A DNA stretch of 64,000 nt from Ensifer sp. IC3342 (GTDB lineage Bacteria > Pseudomonadota > Alphaproteobacteria > Rhizobiales > Rhizobiaceae), in assembly GCF_020193655.1 (NCBI RefSeq), contig NZ_JADYVE010000013.1:47025-111024 (forward strand), in the 5' to 3' direction. Below are positions 35,212 to 44,954 of this stretch, one piece after another. Numbering within the stretch: the stretch's first letter is position 1; each line of letters starts with the position of its first letter. A program made the translations under genes and the position numbers. The notes beneath the pieces are model-generated. The model worked only from the letters and a program-made list of their open reading frames with translations, was not told the DNA's origin and did no database searches.

Positions 35212-37125
35212 TCAGAAGGACTGACCGATGCCGGCATAGATGCCGAAGTCGGTCCCGTCGGGATATTTGTTGAGCGGGACCGCAAAATCCAACCGGATCG
35301 GTCCGAAGGACGTAGCATAGCGCAGACCGATGCCGGCACCGGCCCGAATGTCGGAGAAATCGGGTGTCGTCGATTCCGAAACGGTACCGGCGTCGAGGAA
35401 GGGAACAATGCCGATCGTGTCGGTGATCCCGATGCGCGCTTCCAGCGAGGTGCTGACATAGGAGCGCCCGCCGGTCTCATCATTGTCGGCGTCGCGCGGG
35501 CTGATCTCCTGGAAGGAATAGCCGCGCACCGAACCGCCCCCCCCGAGGAAGAAGCGTCGAGGCGCCGGTATGTCAGCGAGTTCATCACCGCCGACGAGCA
35601 CACCGGCGCCGAGCTTGCCTGCCAGCACGAAGCGCTTTTCATCGTCCAGCGCATAATAGGCGGAGGCCGAGGCCTCGAACGAGCTGAAGAAGGTTTGCCC
35701 CTCGATCTCGTAGCTCGGCTTGGCGTTGATCAGCGCGCGATAACCCTCTGTTGCGTTCAGCTTGTCGTCGCGCGTGTCGCGGACATATTCGAGCGGGATG
35801 CTGGCGGTGAGATAGGAGTTCTTGCCGAAAGCGTCGTCGACATCCGCCCAGCTCAATTCCGCTCCGCCCGAGAACGTATCCTGGGGCGAAAGCTCGAAGG
35901 TTGCGCCGGCTGCCGCCGTAATCATCTTTGCGCGGTAGGCGTCCGGATCGACGAGGCTTGCCTGAAGGCTGGCGGTGAAGGTCGATGCAGGCCCGAAAGC
36001 GCCGGGCTTTGCGAACAGGATACCGGCGGAATAGTCGAGGCTGCCGACGTCCGTGGTCTCGCCGATGCGGTTGACCGAGCCTTCAATTCGTAAGGACTCC
36101 GCGCGGCCGAACAGATTGCGATGACCCCAATAACCTTGCACGCCGAGGCCGTCTGTGGTCGAGACCTGGCCGCCGAAACCGAAATAGCGGTGCTTGCCTT
36201 CGGAGACCTCGATGTTCATCGGGATCTTGCCGTCCGGCGCGAGCGCGTCGCCTTCCTTGATCGTGACGCTTGAGAACACGTTCAGTTGGCGCAGGCGCTC
36301 GGCGGCCTTGCGGATGTTTTCCGGCGAATAGGGGCGGCCGTCGTTGAGGCGGGAATAATCCCTGACGAAATCCGGATCGACGGTCTTCGTGCCCGTGACC
36401 GTCAGGTGTCCAACCGGTGCGACGGGCCCGCCGGAGGCGGCGATCGTCACGTCGACCGTGGATGTGGCATGGTCGGCGACGACGCTGCGTTCCGTCAGCT
36501 TCGCCAGCGGTCGGCTCTGTTCCTTCAGATCGTCCACGATCTGCTCGCCCGCTTTGATAATCAATGTCGAGTCGGCGCGGGCGCCACGCTTCAGATCGTA
36601 AGCGGCCGGATCGAGCCCGGCGGCATCGCCTTCGAACCTGATCGAGCCAAATGTAAACGCCGGTCCGGGCATGACGCTGACCGAAACCGGCACAGGTTTG
36701 CCCTTGGGGAAGATGGGATCGGGCGGCAGGCTGTCGATATTCTGCCCGTTGATCAGAATGGTTATGGTTCCGCCGTAGCGCGCCTTCTCATAAAGACCCG
36801 CGAGAATACGGTCCCTGTCGTCGCGTGCCTTGATCGCGAGGCCGAGATCGCCAGAGACCGGATTTTCCCGGTCCTGGAAGAGCAGCGAACTGTTCTCGAT
36901 GGCCTCCCGTAGCTCCTTGTCATCGGTCCCGGGATCGAATGTCAGGGCATAGTTGACCGGGTTGATGACTTGGACTTCTTCCTCGTCGCTTTCGAAGAAG
37001 CGCATGCCGAAGAGCCTGAACGCATGGGCCTGGTCGATGGAGAACGGGCTGAGCAACGCCGAAGCCACAACTGCGAGAGCGGTCGCTGCCTTCCAGTGCG
37101 CAGTGCTCGATCGTGCTGGAGACAT
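35212..37125 (-). CDS. tamA: TamA, BamA-family outer-membrane protein
   Basis: About 637 aa. Signal peptide near the N-terminus (ALAVVASALLSPFSIDQAHA), then POTRA-type domains (about 60-290, with VTVTGTK-like HLTVTGTKTVDP), then a 16-strand Omp85 barrel with the loop-6 region GGGGSVRGYSFQEISP and a C-terminal Phe (GQSF) as the outer-membrane recognition signal. Start uncertain between 37134 and 37125. Operon with tamB downstream. The length is near that of TamA rather than BamA (about 770-800). Confidence 0.9.
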   Translation of the reverse strand: MSPARSSTAHWKAATALAVVASALLSPFSIDQAHAFRLFGMRFFESDEEEVQVINPVNYALTFDPGTDDKELREAIENSSLLFQDRENPVSGDLGLAIKARDDRDRILAGLYEKARYGGTITILINGQNIDSLPPDPIFPKGKPVPVSVSVMPGPAFTFGSIRFEGDAAGLDPAAYDLKRGARADSTLIIKAGEQIVDDLKEQSRPLAKLTERSVVADHATSTVDVTIAASGGPVAPVGHLTVTGTKTVDPDFVRDYSRLNDGRPYSPENIRKAAERLRQLNVFSSVTIKEGDALAPDGKIPMNIEVSEGKHRYFGFGGQVSTTDGLGVQGYWGHRNLFGRAESLRIEGSVNRIGETTDVGSLDYSAGILFAKPGAFGPASTFTASLQASLVDPDAYRAKMITAAAGATFELSPQDTFSGGAELSWADVDDAFGKNSYLTASIPLEYVRDTRDDKLNATEGYRALINAKPSYEIEGQTFFSSFEASASAYYALDDEKRFVLAGKLGAGVLVGGDELADIPAPRRFFLGGGGSVRGYSFQEISPRDADNDETGGRSYVSTSLEARIGITDTIGIVPFLDAGTVSESTTPDFSDIRAGAGIGLRYATSFGPIRLDFAVPLNKYPDGTDFGIYAGIGQSF

Positions 37126-37419
37126 CCCCCGCATCCCGTTTCAGGCGACTCACAACAAACTGCCTGCATATGCGGCATCGGCCACGATAGCAGAACAAAG
37201 TTTTCCATCTGTTAACGATGACGGCCCATCGATACCACCCCGGGAGGCGAGATTCGGCGACGATTCTCGCCAAAAAGGACTCGTTATGTTGTCCTTCAGG
37301 CACAAAAGCGTCGCTCGACAGCATAATACGCCGTTCGGCGGCTCCTCATCCCGTTGCAGGCAAAAAGTCCCTTGGCTGAACCCGGGTTGCGGCTGTACCG
37401 CTGCCCGCAGTCGGCCGCA

Positions 37420-38619
37420 TCAGGTCTTGAAGCGTGCTGCCTCCTCGGATCCGCGCGTCGCGTCTCCGGCGCTATAGGAGTGCGCGCCGGCTCCGGCGAG
37501 CTTGCCGCCAGCGACGATCAGATATTCCTCGCGGATCGGCTTGCCTTCGAACCAGCATTCGAGGATCTCCCGCGTGCCGGCGGCATAGCGCGCCTGGGCG
37601 GACAGCGACGAGCCCGAAATATGCGGCGTCATGCCGTGATGGGGCATCGATCGCCACGGATGGTCCTTGGGTGCCGGCTGCGGGAACCACACATCGCCGG
37701 CATAGCCGGCGAGTTGGCCGCTCTCAAGCGCCCGCGCGACGGCATCGCGATTGCAGATCTTGCCGCGCGCAGTGTTCACCAGATAGGCGCCGCGTTTCAT
37801 TTTGGCGATCATCGCCTCGTCGAAAAGGTTTTCGGTCTCCGGATGGAGCGGCGCGTTGATTGTCACGACATCGCAGATCGGCACCATTTCCGCCGCGGTC
37901 TGGTGGAAGGTGACGCCGAGCTCCTTCTCGACCGCGTCCGGCAGCCGGTGTCGGTCGGTGTAGTGAAGTCTGACGTCGAATGGCTTCAGCCGCCGCAGCA
38001 CCGCCGTGCCGATCCGCCCGGCACCCACCGTGCCGATCTCCATGCCCTCGATATCGTAGGAGCGCGCGACGCAGTCGGCGATGTTCCAGCCGCCTTTCAC
38101 GACCCACTGGTAAGAGGGGATGTAATTCCGCGCGAGGCTAAGGATCACCATCACCACATGCTCGGATACGCTGATCGAGTTGCAATAGGTCACTTCGGCG
38201 ACCGTCACGCCCCGGTCCATCGCGGCCTGCAGGTCGACATGGTCCGACCCGATGCCGGCGGTTATCGCGAGTTTGAGCTTGGCCGCCTTGGCGAACCGCT
38301 CGGCGGTCAGATAGGCTGGCCAGAAGGGCTGCGAGATCACAACCTCGGCGTCAACGAGTTCCCGTTCGAATACGCTGTCGGGACCGTCCTTATCCGAGGT
38401 CACCGCCAGGCTGTGCCCCTGGTTTTCGAGAAATTTCCTTAGGCCCAGCTCGCCGGACACGCTGCCCAAGAGGACGCCCGGCTGAAAATCGATAGCCTTC
38501 GGGGTGGGAAGCGTCTGGCCGCCGGGATAATTTTCAAGTTTCGGCAGGCCATCCCGCGCGTAAGCCGTCGGGTAGCCGTCGACCGGATCCTCATAGAGGA
38601 CGCAAACGACCTTTGCCAT
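37420..38619 (-). CDS. fdhA: Metal-free NAD-dependent formate dehydrogenase
   Basis: 399 aa from ATG 38619 (GGGAG six bases before); an ATG two codons upstream overlaps that site. D-2-hydroxyacid dehydrogenase family, FDH branch: MAKVVCVLYEDPV start, SQPFWPAYLTAERF with Pro-Phe-Trp substrate contacts, NAD motif GTVGAGRIG, NTARGKICNRDA with the active-site Arg, and PHISGSSLSAQARYA with the catalytic His. It resembles the methylotroph enzyme of about 400 aa. It is a one-subunit enzyme in the cytoplasm and needs no metal cofactor, unlike FdsABG encoded 16 kb away. The 294-base gap to tamA holds no gene. Confidence 0.9.
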   Translation of the reverse strand: MAKVVCVLYEDPVDGYPTAYARDGLPKLENYPGGQTLPTPKAIDFQPGVLLGSVSGELGLRKFLENQGHSLAVTSDKDGPDSVFERELVDAEVVISQPFWPAYLTAERFAKAAKLKLAITAGIGSDHVDLQAAMDRGVTVAEVTYCNSISVSEHVVMVILSLARNYIPSYQWVVKGGWNIADCVARSYDIEGMEIGTVGAGRIGTAVLRRLKPFDVRLHYTDRHRLPDAVEKELGVTFHQTAAEMVPICDVVTINAPLHPETENLFDEAMIAKMKRGAYLVNTARGKICNRDAVARALESGQLAGYAGDVWFPQPAPKDHPWRSMPHHGMTPHISGSSLSAQARYAAGTREILECWFEGKPIREEYLIVAGGKLAGAGAHSYSAGDATRGSEEAARFKT

Positions 38620-38906
38620 TTCCATCTCCCTTCATTGAAGACGAAGAGGAAGGCCACGGTTCTTTCAAGACTGCCGGTCAATGCGGACGAACAGCAGAGC
38701 AACGTGCTCTGTTGAATATCGGTGGCCAGCAAGGTCGCTCCTGGCCCTCCACGTTCGTGGAATTGATACCACCTCAGAAAGTGGAGGAGTCGGACACGGT
38801 TTCAAGTGGTCGCAACATCGCGCGTAAACAAAGGCAGGCGTTGGCCATGGGAGGGGGCCCCGCACTCCCCCGCTAAGGTCGGCGGCTGACGTCCGTAAGC
38901 AGGCGC

Positions 38907-38932
38907 AAAAAAGCCCCGGATCGCTCCGGGGC
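38907..38932 (-). terminator. Rho-independent terminator of the glycine-zipper gene
   Basis: On the minus strand GCCCCGGA, loop GCGA, TCCGGGGC is followed by TTTTTTG. It starts about 25 bases beyond the stop of the gene at 38958-39209. The region 38620-38906 should hold the fdhA promoter; no gene is seen there. Confidence 0.85.
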
Positions 38933-38957
38933 CGTTCATTTGCGATTGCCGCTGCAA

Positions 38958-39209
38958 TCAGCAACGGTCGATGTAACGGCGGCCGTAGCGGTCGCGGTAG
39001 TAGCACTGGCCCGGCTGCTCGCTGACATGGCCGATCAACGCGCCGGATACGCCGCCAATGGCTGCGCCGACCGCAGCACCACGTACGTTACCGGTGATCG
39101 CGCCACCGATGATCGCGCCCGATGCGGCACCGATGCCGGCGCCCTTTTCCGTCTGCGTGCAGCTTGCGACCGACAAGGCGACCAGCACCAATGCGATGGC
39201 TTTCTTCAT
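38958..39209 (-). CDS. Small glycine-zipper lipoprotein
   Basis: 83 aa from ATG 39209 (GAGAGGACAAC upstream). Signal sequence MKKAIALVLVALSVASC with a lipobox (VASC) predicts a lipid-modified Cys17. The centre is a glycine-zipper region (GAGIGAASGAIIGGAITG, then AAVGAAIGGVSGALIG) like 17-kDa surface antigen and YMGG-type proteins. The tail CYYRDRYGRRYIDRC could form a disulfide. Function unknown; small envelope proteins of this kind are often stress-related. Longer in-frame extensions have no ribosome site. Confidence 0.8.
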   Translation of the reverse strand: MKKAIALVLVALSVASCTQTEKGAGIGAASGAIIGGAITGNVRGAAVGAAIGGVSGALIGHVSEQPGQCYYRDRYGRRYIDRC

Positions 39210-39635
39210 GTTGTCCTCTCCGATCTCTACGGATCTCAGCCTGTCGCTTCGTCCGTCCCTGGATTGAAAGGCGGGTCGACGAACGTCTCCGCCACTTGAA
39301 CTTGCATTCGGGAAAATAAACGGCCGCCCAGGAAAGTCCACGGGGCATGGCGAAATGTTCCCGCCGCAAGATAATGCGATGTTTCCTGAACGGAACATGA
39401 AGGCGCTGTTCCCGTAGTCACGGCCGCCGCGGAATTTTTTTGTCGCGCGCTGGCCGAAACGGTTGCGGCATTCCAAAAAAAGACAAATGATACAAAGCGC
39501 CGCGTCAGTCCGGGAGGAGCGGGCCCGCGGGCATAGGGCATAGATATCAGTTGGCGCGTACTTCAGTCGCGTGGACGCATGTCACCCGAATTGAAGCCGC
39601 GCTCGAGTTGGCACGACCGACCCCGGAGGAGCGAA
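39210..39635. other. Divergent promoter gap between lipoprotein and cox-like genes
   Basis: No gene. It contains three GTTCC/GGAAC elements at about 39357-39412, including an inverted pair ATGTTTCCTGAACGGAACAT (39389-39408). Either a repressor site or part of a promoter for one of the flanking genes; not resolvable by eye. Confidence 0.35.
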
Positions 39636-40124
39636 ATGGCGAAAATAACGATGACGGTCAACGGCCGCCAGGTCAGCGGCACGTGCGACGACCGGACACT
39701 GCTGGTGCACTTTATCCGCGAAAATCTTGGACTGACCGGCACGCATGTCGGCTGCGAGACGTCGCAGTGCGGAGCTTGCGTCATCCATATGGATGGACTG
39801 TCGGTCAAGAGCTGTTCCATCCTGGCAGTGCAAGCGGCAGGCTCATCGATCACCACCATCGAAGGGTTGGCCAAGGACGGCGAACTTCACCCGGTCCAGG
39901 CGGCGTTCAAGGCGCATCACGGGCTGCAATGTGGTTTCTGCACGCCCGGCATGGTGATGACGGCCGTCGACATGATCGCCCGGCACGGCAGCAACCTCGA
40001 CGAGGCGACGGTGCGCGCCGAGCTCGAAGGCAATATCTGTCGCTGCACCGGCTACCACAACATCGTCAAGGCGATCCTCGCCGCCGCGGGCGAGATGGGC
40101 GGCGTTCGCCAAGCCGCCGAATGA
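39636..40124 (+). CDS. coxS: CoxS-like [2Fe-2S] subunit of a molybdenum hydroxylase
   Basis: 162 aa, ATG 39636 after GGAGCG. Two [2Fe-2S] domains: [15 protein letters not shown] with the later CSILA in the plant-type cluster, and CGFCTPGM plus [10 protein letters not shown] in the C-terminal helical cluster. It transfers electrons between the molybdenum and FAD subunits. First of three co-directional genes in the S-L-M order. The true substrate of the complex is uncertain (see coxL). Confidence 0.87.
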   Translation: MAKITMTVNGRQVSGTCDDRTLLVHFIRENLGLTGTHVGCETSQCGACVIHMDGLSVKSCSILAVQAAGSSITTIEGLAKDGELHPVQAAFKAHHGLQCGFCTPGMVMTAVDMIARHGSNLDEATVRAELEGNICRCTGYHNIVKAILAAAGEMGGVRQAAE

Positions 40125-40203
40125 GGCGCTTTCACAGGGACGAAAACGTCCCATACGAATTCATCGCAGAACTTTCGCTGAATGTCTCGGGAGGAGATAG
40201 GCA

Positions 40204-42552
40204 ATGGGCGTTGAAGGAATTGGCGCGCGTGTGGCGCGCAAGGAAGACAAGCGGTTCCTGACCGGAAAGGGTCGCTACACGGATGATATGAGCGTGCCGG
40301 GCATGAAATACGCGGTCTTCGTGCGCAGCCCCCATGCGCACGCGAAGATCAAGAGCATCGATGCCACGGCGGCGAAAGCGATGCCCGGCGTCATCGACGT
40401 GCTCGACGGCAAGCAGCTTACGGCAGACGGCATCGGCAACCTGATTTGCGGCTGGATGATCCACTCGAAGGATGGTTCGCCGATGAGGATGGGCGCCTGG
40501 CGGCCGCTGGCCGACGAGACGGTGCGCTATGTCGGAGATGCGGTCGCGGTGGTCGTCGCCGACAGCGTGAACGAAGCGCGCGATGCGGCCGAGGCCGTGA
40601 TCGTCGATTATGATCCGCTGCCGGTGGTCACCGATCCGGTCAAGGCGCTGGCCGACGGCCAGCCCCAGCTTCATCCGGAAGCACCGAACAATATGATCTT
40701 CGACTGGGAGTTGGGCGATGCGGCGGCGACCGACGCGGCGATCGCGGCAGCGGCGCATGTGACGGAGGTGAAGATCCTCAATAACCGCCTGTCGCCGAAT
40801 GCAATGGAGCCGCGCGCGGCCCTCGGCATCTACGATTCGGGCGACGATCACTACACCTGCTACACGACCAGTCAGAATCCGCATCTGGCGCGGCTGGTGA
40901 TGAGCGCCTTCTACAACGTCGCGCCGGAGAACAAATTGCGGGTGATTGCGCCCGATGTCGGCGGCGGCTTCGGCTCGAAGATCTACATTTATCCGGAAGA
41001 GATCGTCTGTCTCTGGGCCTCGAAACGGACCGGCGTGCCGGTGAAGTGGACGTGCGACCGCACCGAAGCTTTCCTGACCGACGCCCACGGCCGCGATCAT
41101 GTGTCGACGGTGAAGATGGCGTTCGACAGCGCTAACAAAATCACTGCGCTGAAGGTCGACACCATCGCCAATCTCGGCGCCTATATGTCACTCTTCTCCT
41201 CGTGCGTGCCGACCTATCTCTATGCGACGCTGCTTTCCGGGCAATACGATATCCCGGCGATTCATGCCAATGTGCGCACGGTCTATACCAACACCGCTCC
41301 GGTCGATGCCTATCGCGGCGCTGGGCGGCCGGAGGCCACCTATCTCCTGGAGCGGACGATGGAGACCGCGGCAAGGGAACTCGGTCTTTCGCCCGCCGAA
41401 CTGCGGCGCATCAACTTCATCCGCTCCTTCCCCCACCAGACACCGGTGATCATGAATTACGACGCCGGCGACTACGAAGCGTCGTTGAACGCCGCGATGG
41501 CGGCGGCCGACTGGGACGGATTTGCCGCCCGCAAGGAGGAAGCGGAGCGGCGCGGCATGAAGCGCGGCATCGGCATGAGCTGCTATATAGAGGCCTGCGG
41601 GCTAGCGCCCTCGTCCGCCGTCGGCTCGCTCGGCGCCGGCGTCGGCCTTTGGGAATCGGCCGAGGTCCGGGTCAACGCCGTCGGCACGATCGAAGTAATG
41701 ACCGGCTCGCACAGCCACGGCCAGGGTCACGAGACGACCTTTGCCCAGCTCGTCGCAGACCGCTTCGGCGTGCCGATCGACAGCGTCAATATCGTCCATG
41801 GCGACACGGACAAGGTGCAGATGGGCATGGGAACCTATGGCTCCCGGTCGGGCGCGGTCGGCATGTCCGCGGTCGCCAAGGCGTTGGACAAGGTCGAGGC
41901 CAAGGCCAAGAAGATCGCCGCCCACCTGATGGAGGCGGACGAAAGCGACATCGTCATCGAAAACGGTGAGCTGAAGGTAGCCGGTACCGACAAGTCGGTG
42001 CCCTGGTTCCAGATGGCGCTGGCCGCCTACACCGCCCACAACCTGCCGGCCGGAATGGAGCCCGGCCTGAAGGAAGGCGCCTTCTACGATCCGTCGAACT
42101 TCACCTTCCCGGCGGGCTGCTACATCTGCGAGGTGGAGGTCGATCCGGATACCGGACAGACGGAGATCATCCAGTTCGTCGCAGCGGACGATTTCGGCAA
42201 TATCATCAATCCGATGATCGTCGAGGGCCAGGTGCATGGCGGGCTGGCGCAGGGCATCGGCCAGGCGCTGCTCGAAGGTGTCCATTACGATCCGGAAAAC
42301 GGCCAGTTGCTGACCGCAAGCTACATGGATTACGCCATGCCGCGCGCGGACGATCTGCCGTCCTTCAAGGTGTCGACCTCGAACACGCCCTGCCCGAACA
42401 ATCCGCTCGGCGTGAAGGGTTGCGGGGAAGCGGGCGCGATCGGCTCGCCGCCGGCGCTGATCAATGCGATCACCGACGCAATCGGCAACAACGCGCTCAC
42501 CATGCCCGCGACGCCCGAGAAGGTCTGGGCCGCGGCCCATGCCGCCAATTGA
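40204..42552 (+). CDS. coxL: CoxL-like molybdenum subunit, form II
   Basis: 782 aa, ATG 40204 after GGGAGGAG. Xanthine-oxidase-family large subunit with GIGARVARKEDKRFLTGKG at the N-terminus, a GGGFGSK loop (DVGGGFGSKIYIYPEE) and the active-site loop AYRGAGR at residues 369-375. That loop is the form II signature; authentic form I CO dehydrogenases have AYXCSFR with a Cys that binds copper. Complexes of this type often oxidise other substrates or CO only weakly. Maturation genes (coxDEFG) are not in the window. Confidence 0.88.
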   Translation: MGVEGIGARVARKEDKRFLTGKGRYTDDMSVPGMKYAVFVRSPHAHAKIKSIDATAAKAMPGVIDVLDGKQLTADGIGNLICGWMIHSKDGSPMRMGAWRPLADETVRYVGDAVAVVVADSVNEARDAAEAVIVDYDPLPVVTDPVKALADGQPQLHPEAPNNMIFDWELGDAAATDAAIAAAAHVTEVKILNNRLSPNAMEPRAALGIYDSGDDHYTCYTTSQNPHLARLVMSAFYNVAPENKLRVIAPDVGGGFGSKIYIYPEEIVCLWASKRTGVPVKWTCDRTEAFLTDAHGRDHVSTVKMAFDSANKITALKVDTIANLGAYMSLFSSCVPTYLYATLLSGQYDIPAIHANVRTVYTNTAPVDAYRGAGRPEATYLLERTMETAARELGLSPAELRRINFIRSFPHQTPVIMNYDAGDYEASLNAAMAAADWDGFAARKEEAERRGMKRGIGMSCYIEACGLAPSSAVGSLGAGVGLWESAEVRVNAVGTIEVMTGSHSHGQGHETTFAQLVADRFGVPIDSVNIVHGDTDKVQMGMGTYGSRSGAVGMSAVAKALDKVEAKAKKIAAHLMEADESDIVIENGELKVAGTDKSVPWFQMALAAYTAHNLPAGMEPGLKEGAFYDPSNFTFPAGCYICEVEVDPDTGQTEIIQFVAADDFGNIINPMIVEGQVHGGLAQGIGQALLEGVHYDPENGQLLTASYMDYAMPRADDLPSFKVSTSNTPCPNNPLGVKGCGEAGAIGSPPALINAITDAIGNNALTMPATPEKVWAAAHAAN

Positions 42553-42567
42553 TACGGAGGACCAGAG

Positions 42568-43365
42568 ATGTATCAGACGAACTACCACAGGCCGTCCTCG
42601 GTTCAGGAGGCCGTGAAGCTGATCGGCGGGGCCGCCGAAGGCAAATATCTTGCGGGCGGCATGACGCTCATTGCGACGATGAAGCAACGGCTTGCGGCGC
42701 CGAGCGATCTCGTGGATCTCCGCCACATCGCGGAATTGAAAGGGATCACCGTCAATGGCCGGTCCGTGCGGATCGGCGCGGCGACAACCCATCACGATGT
42801 CGCCTCGTCGGCCGAACTCGAGGCGGTCTGTCCCGCGATTTGCGCGCTGGCCAGCCATATCGGCGACCCGCATGTCCGCCACATGGGAACAATCGGCGGT
42901 TCCATCGCCAACAACGATCCGGCCGCCGACTATCCGGCCGCGATGCTGGCACTTGATGCAACGATCGTCACGAACAGCCGTCAGATCGCCGCGGCGGACT
43001 TCTTCACCGGACTGTTCGAAACGGCGTTGGACGATGGCGAGATCATTACCGCCATCACCTTCGACGCGCCGGCGAAGGCGGCCTACCAGAAGTTCCCGAA
43101 CCCCGCGTCGCGCTACGCGATGGCTGGCGTCTTTGTCGCACGCCGTGACAATGGCGAAGTGCGCGTTGCGGTGACCGGAGCGGGTTCGAACGGCGTCTTC
43201 CGCCATCAGGGCATGGAGGCGGCGCTTGCCGGCAACTGGTCGCCGGATGCAGTCGGCAATATCTCCGTGGATGCATCGGATTTGCTGACAGACCTTCATG
43301 CCAGCGCCGCCTATCGCGCCAAACTTATCAAGGTTATGACCAAGCGTGCCGTGGCCGCGGCTTGA
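42568..43365 (+). CDS. coxM: CoxM-like FAD subunit
   Basis: 265 aa, ATG 42568 following ACGGAGG, 15 bases after coxL. FAD-binding PCMH-type medium subunit: early KYLAGGMTLIATMKQRL and the HMGTIGGSIANNDPAADYPA loop holding FAD, then a CO_deh_flav_C domain. It takes electrons from CoxS and passes them to the acceptor. A terminator follows 20 bases later. Confidence 0.88.
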   Translation: MYQTNYHRPSSVQEAVKLIGGAAEGKYLAGGMTLIATMKQRLAAPSDLVDLRHIAELKGITVNGRSVRIGAATTHHDVASSAELEAVCPAICALASHIGDPHVRHMGTIGGSIANNDPAADYPAAMLALDATIVTNSRQIAAADFFTGLFETALDDGEIITAITFDAPAKAAYQKFPNPASRYAMAGVFVARRDNGEVRVAVTGAGSNGVFRHQGMEAALAGNWSPDAVGNISVDASDLLTDLHASAAYRAKLIKVMTKRAVAAA

Positions 43366-43385
43366 TGGGACTTAAGTATAGAAAA

Positions 43386-43410
43386 AGGGCGGCCTTGGCC
43401 GTCCTTTTTT
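43386..43410 (+). terminator. Rho-independent terminator of coxSLM
   Basis: AGGGCGGCC, loop TT, GGCCGTCCT with one G-U pair, followed by TTTTTT. It lies about 20 bases after the coxM stop. Confidence 0.85.
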
Positions 43411-43418
43411 GCAAAAGC

Positions 43419-43432
43419 TTGACTTCGATCAA
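43419..43432 (+). promoter_or_regulatory. FNR/FixK-like box before hemA
   Basis: TTGACTTCGATCAA matches the TTGA-N6-TCAA pattern recognised by FNR/FixK regulators. It is 140 bases before the hemA start and just after the coxM terminator. Low-oxygen control of hemA by such boxes is known in other rhizobia (Bradyrhizobium) and in Rhodobacter. Not verified here. Confidence 0.5.
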
Positions 43433-43571
43433 AGTTCAGCGGATTGAGTTGCACTAGCTGTTTTGGAATAGTTCAAAAGTAGGGGCCTTTTGCCGCAGGA
43501 GCGGGGGCCTTTCCGGGGTTGACCCCTGATCGCTTTGAATGAAGAAAGGCGTCAGGGCACTGGAGATGACG

Positions 43572-44786
43572 ATGGATTTCGAGAGTTTCTTCAAAAACGA
43601 GCTGGACGGGCTGCATCAGGAAGGCCGCTATCGGGTTTTCGCGGATCTCGCCCGCCATCGCGGTGATTTCCCGAGGGCAACGCGCCACACGGCCGATGGC
43701 ACCCAGGAAGTGACCGTATGGTGCTCGAACGACTATCTCGGCATGGGTCAGTCTCCGATCGTCACCGAAGCGATGAAGCGCGCCATTGACGAATGCGGCG
43801 CCGGCGCCGGCGGCACGCGCAACATCTCCGGCACCAATCACTACCACGTCCTGCTCGAGCGCGAGCTTGCCGATCTGCATGACAAGGAATCCGCCCTCCT
43901 GTTCACCTCCGGCTATGTATCGAACTGGGCCGCGCTTGGAACGCTCTGTTCCAAGATTCCCGGCATCATCGTCTTCTCGGACGCCGGGAATCACGCTTCG
44001 ATGATCGAGGGGATCCGTCATTCGAAATGCGAACGCGTGATCTTCAAGCATAATTCCGTCGCCGATCTAGAAGCGAAACTTGCGGCGGCCGATCCGCGTG
44101 CGCCCAAAATCATCGCCTTTGAGTCCGTATACTCGATGGATGGCGACATCGCGCCGATCAAGGAATTCTGCGATCTTGCGGACAAGTATGGGGCGATGAC
44201 CTATCTCGACGAAGTGCACGCGGTCGGCATGTACGGGCCGCGCGGCGGCGGCATTGCCGAACGCGAGGGGCTGATGCACCGGCTGACGGTGATCGAGGGC
44301 ACGCTCGGCAAGGCCTTCGGCGTCATGGGCGGCTACATCGCCGGTTCGGCTGCACTTTGCGATTTCATCCGCTCGTTCGCTTCCGGCTTCATCTTTACGA
44401 CGGCTTTGCCGCCGACGCTCGCAGCCGGTGCGCTCGCCTCCATCCGTCACCTGAAGGGAAGCCAGGTCGAACGTTTCGCGCATCAGGAGCGTGTGCGGCG
44501 GTTGCGTTCGCTGCTCGACCAGCGCGGCATCCCCCACATGGTCAATCCGAGCCATATCGTGCCGGTAATCGTCGGCGATGCCGCCAAGTGCAAGTGGATC
44601 TCCGACCTGCTGCTCGACAATTTCGGCGTCTACGTCCAGCCGATCAACTATCCGACGGTGCCGAAGAAGACCGAGCGCCTGCGCATCACGCCGACGCCCC
44701 TGCATTCGGATGCCGATATCGACCACCTGGTCGGGGCGCTGCATTCGCTCTGGTCACGCTGCGCGCTCGCGAGAGCGGTAGCGTAA
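43572..44786 (+). CDS. hemA: 5-aminolevulinate synthase
   Basis: 404 aa, ATG 43572 with TGGAG seven bases upstream. Alpha-oxoamine synthase (PLP) condensing glycine and succinyl-CoA, the first step of haem synthesis in alphaproteobacteria. Marks: [41 protein letters not shown] and the PLP lysine Lys247 in [13 protein letters not shown]. Preceded by an FNR/FixK-like box. Not linked to other haem genes here. Confidence 0.95.
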   Translation: MDFESFFKNELDGLHQEGRYRVFADLARHRGDFPRATRHTADGTQEVTVWCSNDYLGMGQSPIVTEAMKRAIDECGAGAGGTRNISGTNHYHVLLERELADLHDKESALLFTSGYVSNWAALGTLCSKIPGIIVFSDAGNHASMIEGIRHSKCERVIFKHNSVADLEAKLAAADPRAPKIIAFESVYSMDGDIAPIKEFCDLADKYGAMTYLDEVHAVGMYGPRGGGIAEREGLMHRLTVIEGTLGKAFGVMGGYIAGSAALCDFIRSFASGFIFTTALPPTLAAGALASIRHLKGSQVERFAHQERVRRLRSLLDQRGIPHMVNPSHIVPVIVGDAAKCKWISDLLLDNFGVYVQPINYPTVPKKTERLRITPTPLHSDADIDHLVGALHSLWSRCALARAVA

Positions 44787-44824
44787 GCACCGGCTTCACT
44801 AAAAGTCCGATAGGAACTTGCCCC

Positions 44825-44937
44825 GCATCCTAACCCTCTCCCCGTTCTGACGGGGGAGAGGGGACTGAAACAGGCGCGGCTTGCCCCTTCGCCCCGCTTG
44901 CGGGAGAAGGTGCCGGCGGGCGGATGAGGGCAGATTC
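44825..44937 (+). repeat. GC-rich double-hairpin intergenic repeat, copy 3
   Basis: CCTAACCCTCTCCCCGTTCTGACGGGGGAGAGGG stem region, linker ACTGAAACAGGCGCGGC, second stem with CGCCCCGCTTGCGGGAGAAGG and ending GGATGAGGGCAG. Lies between the convergent hemA and dxr genes. Confidence 0.7.
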
Positions 44938-44954
44938 GCCAACGGCAAGATGTG

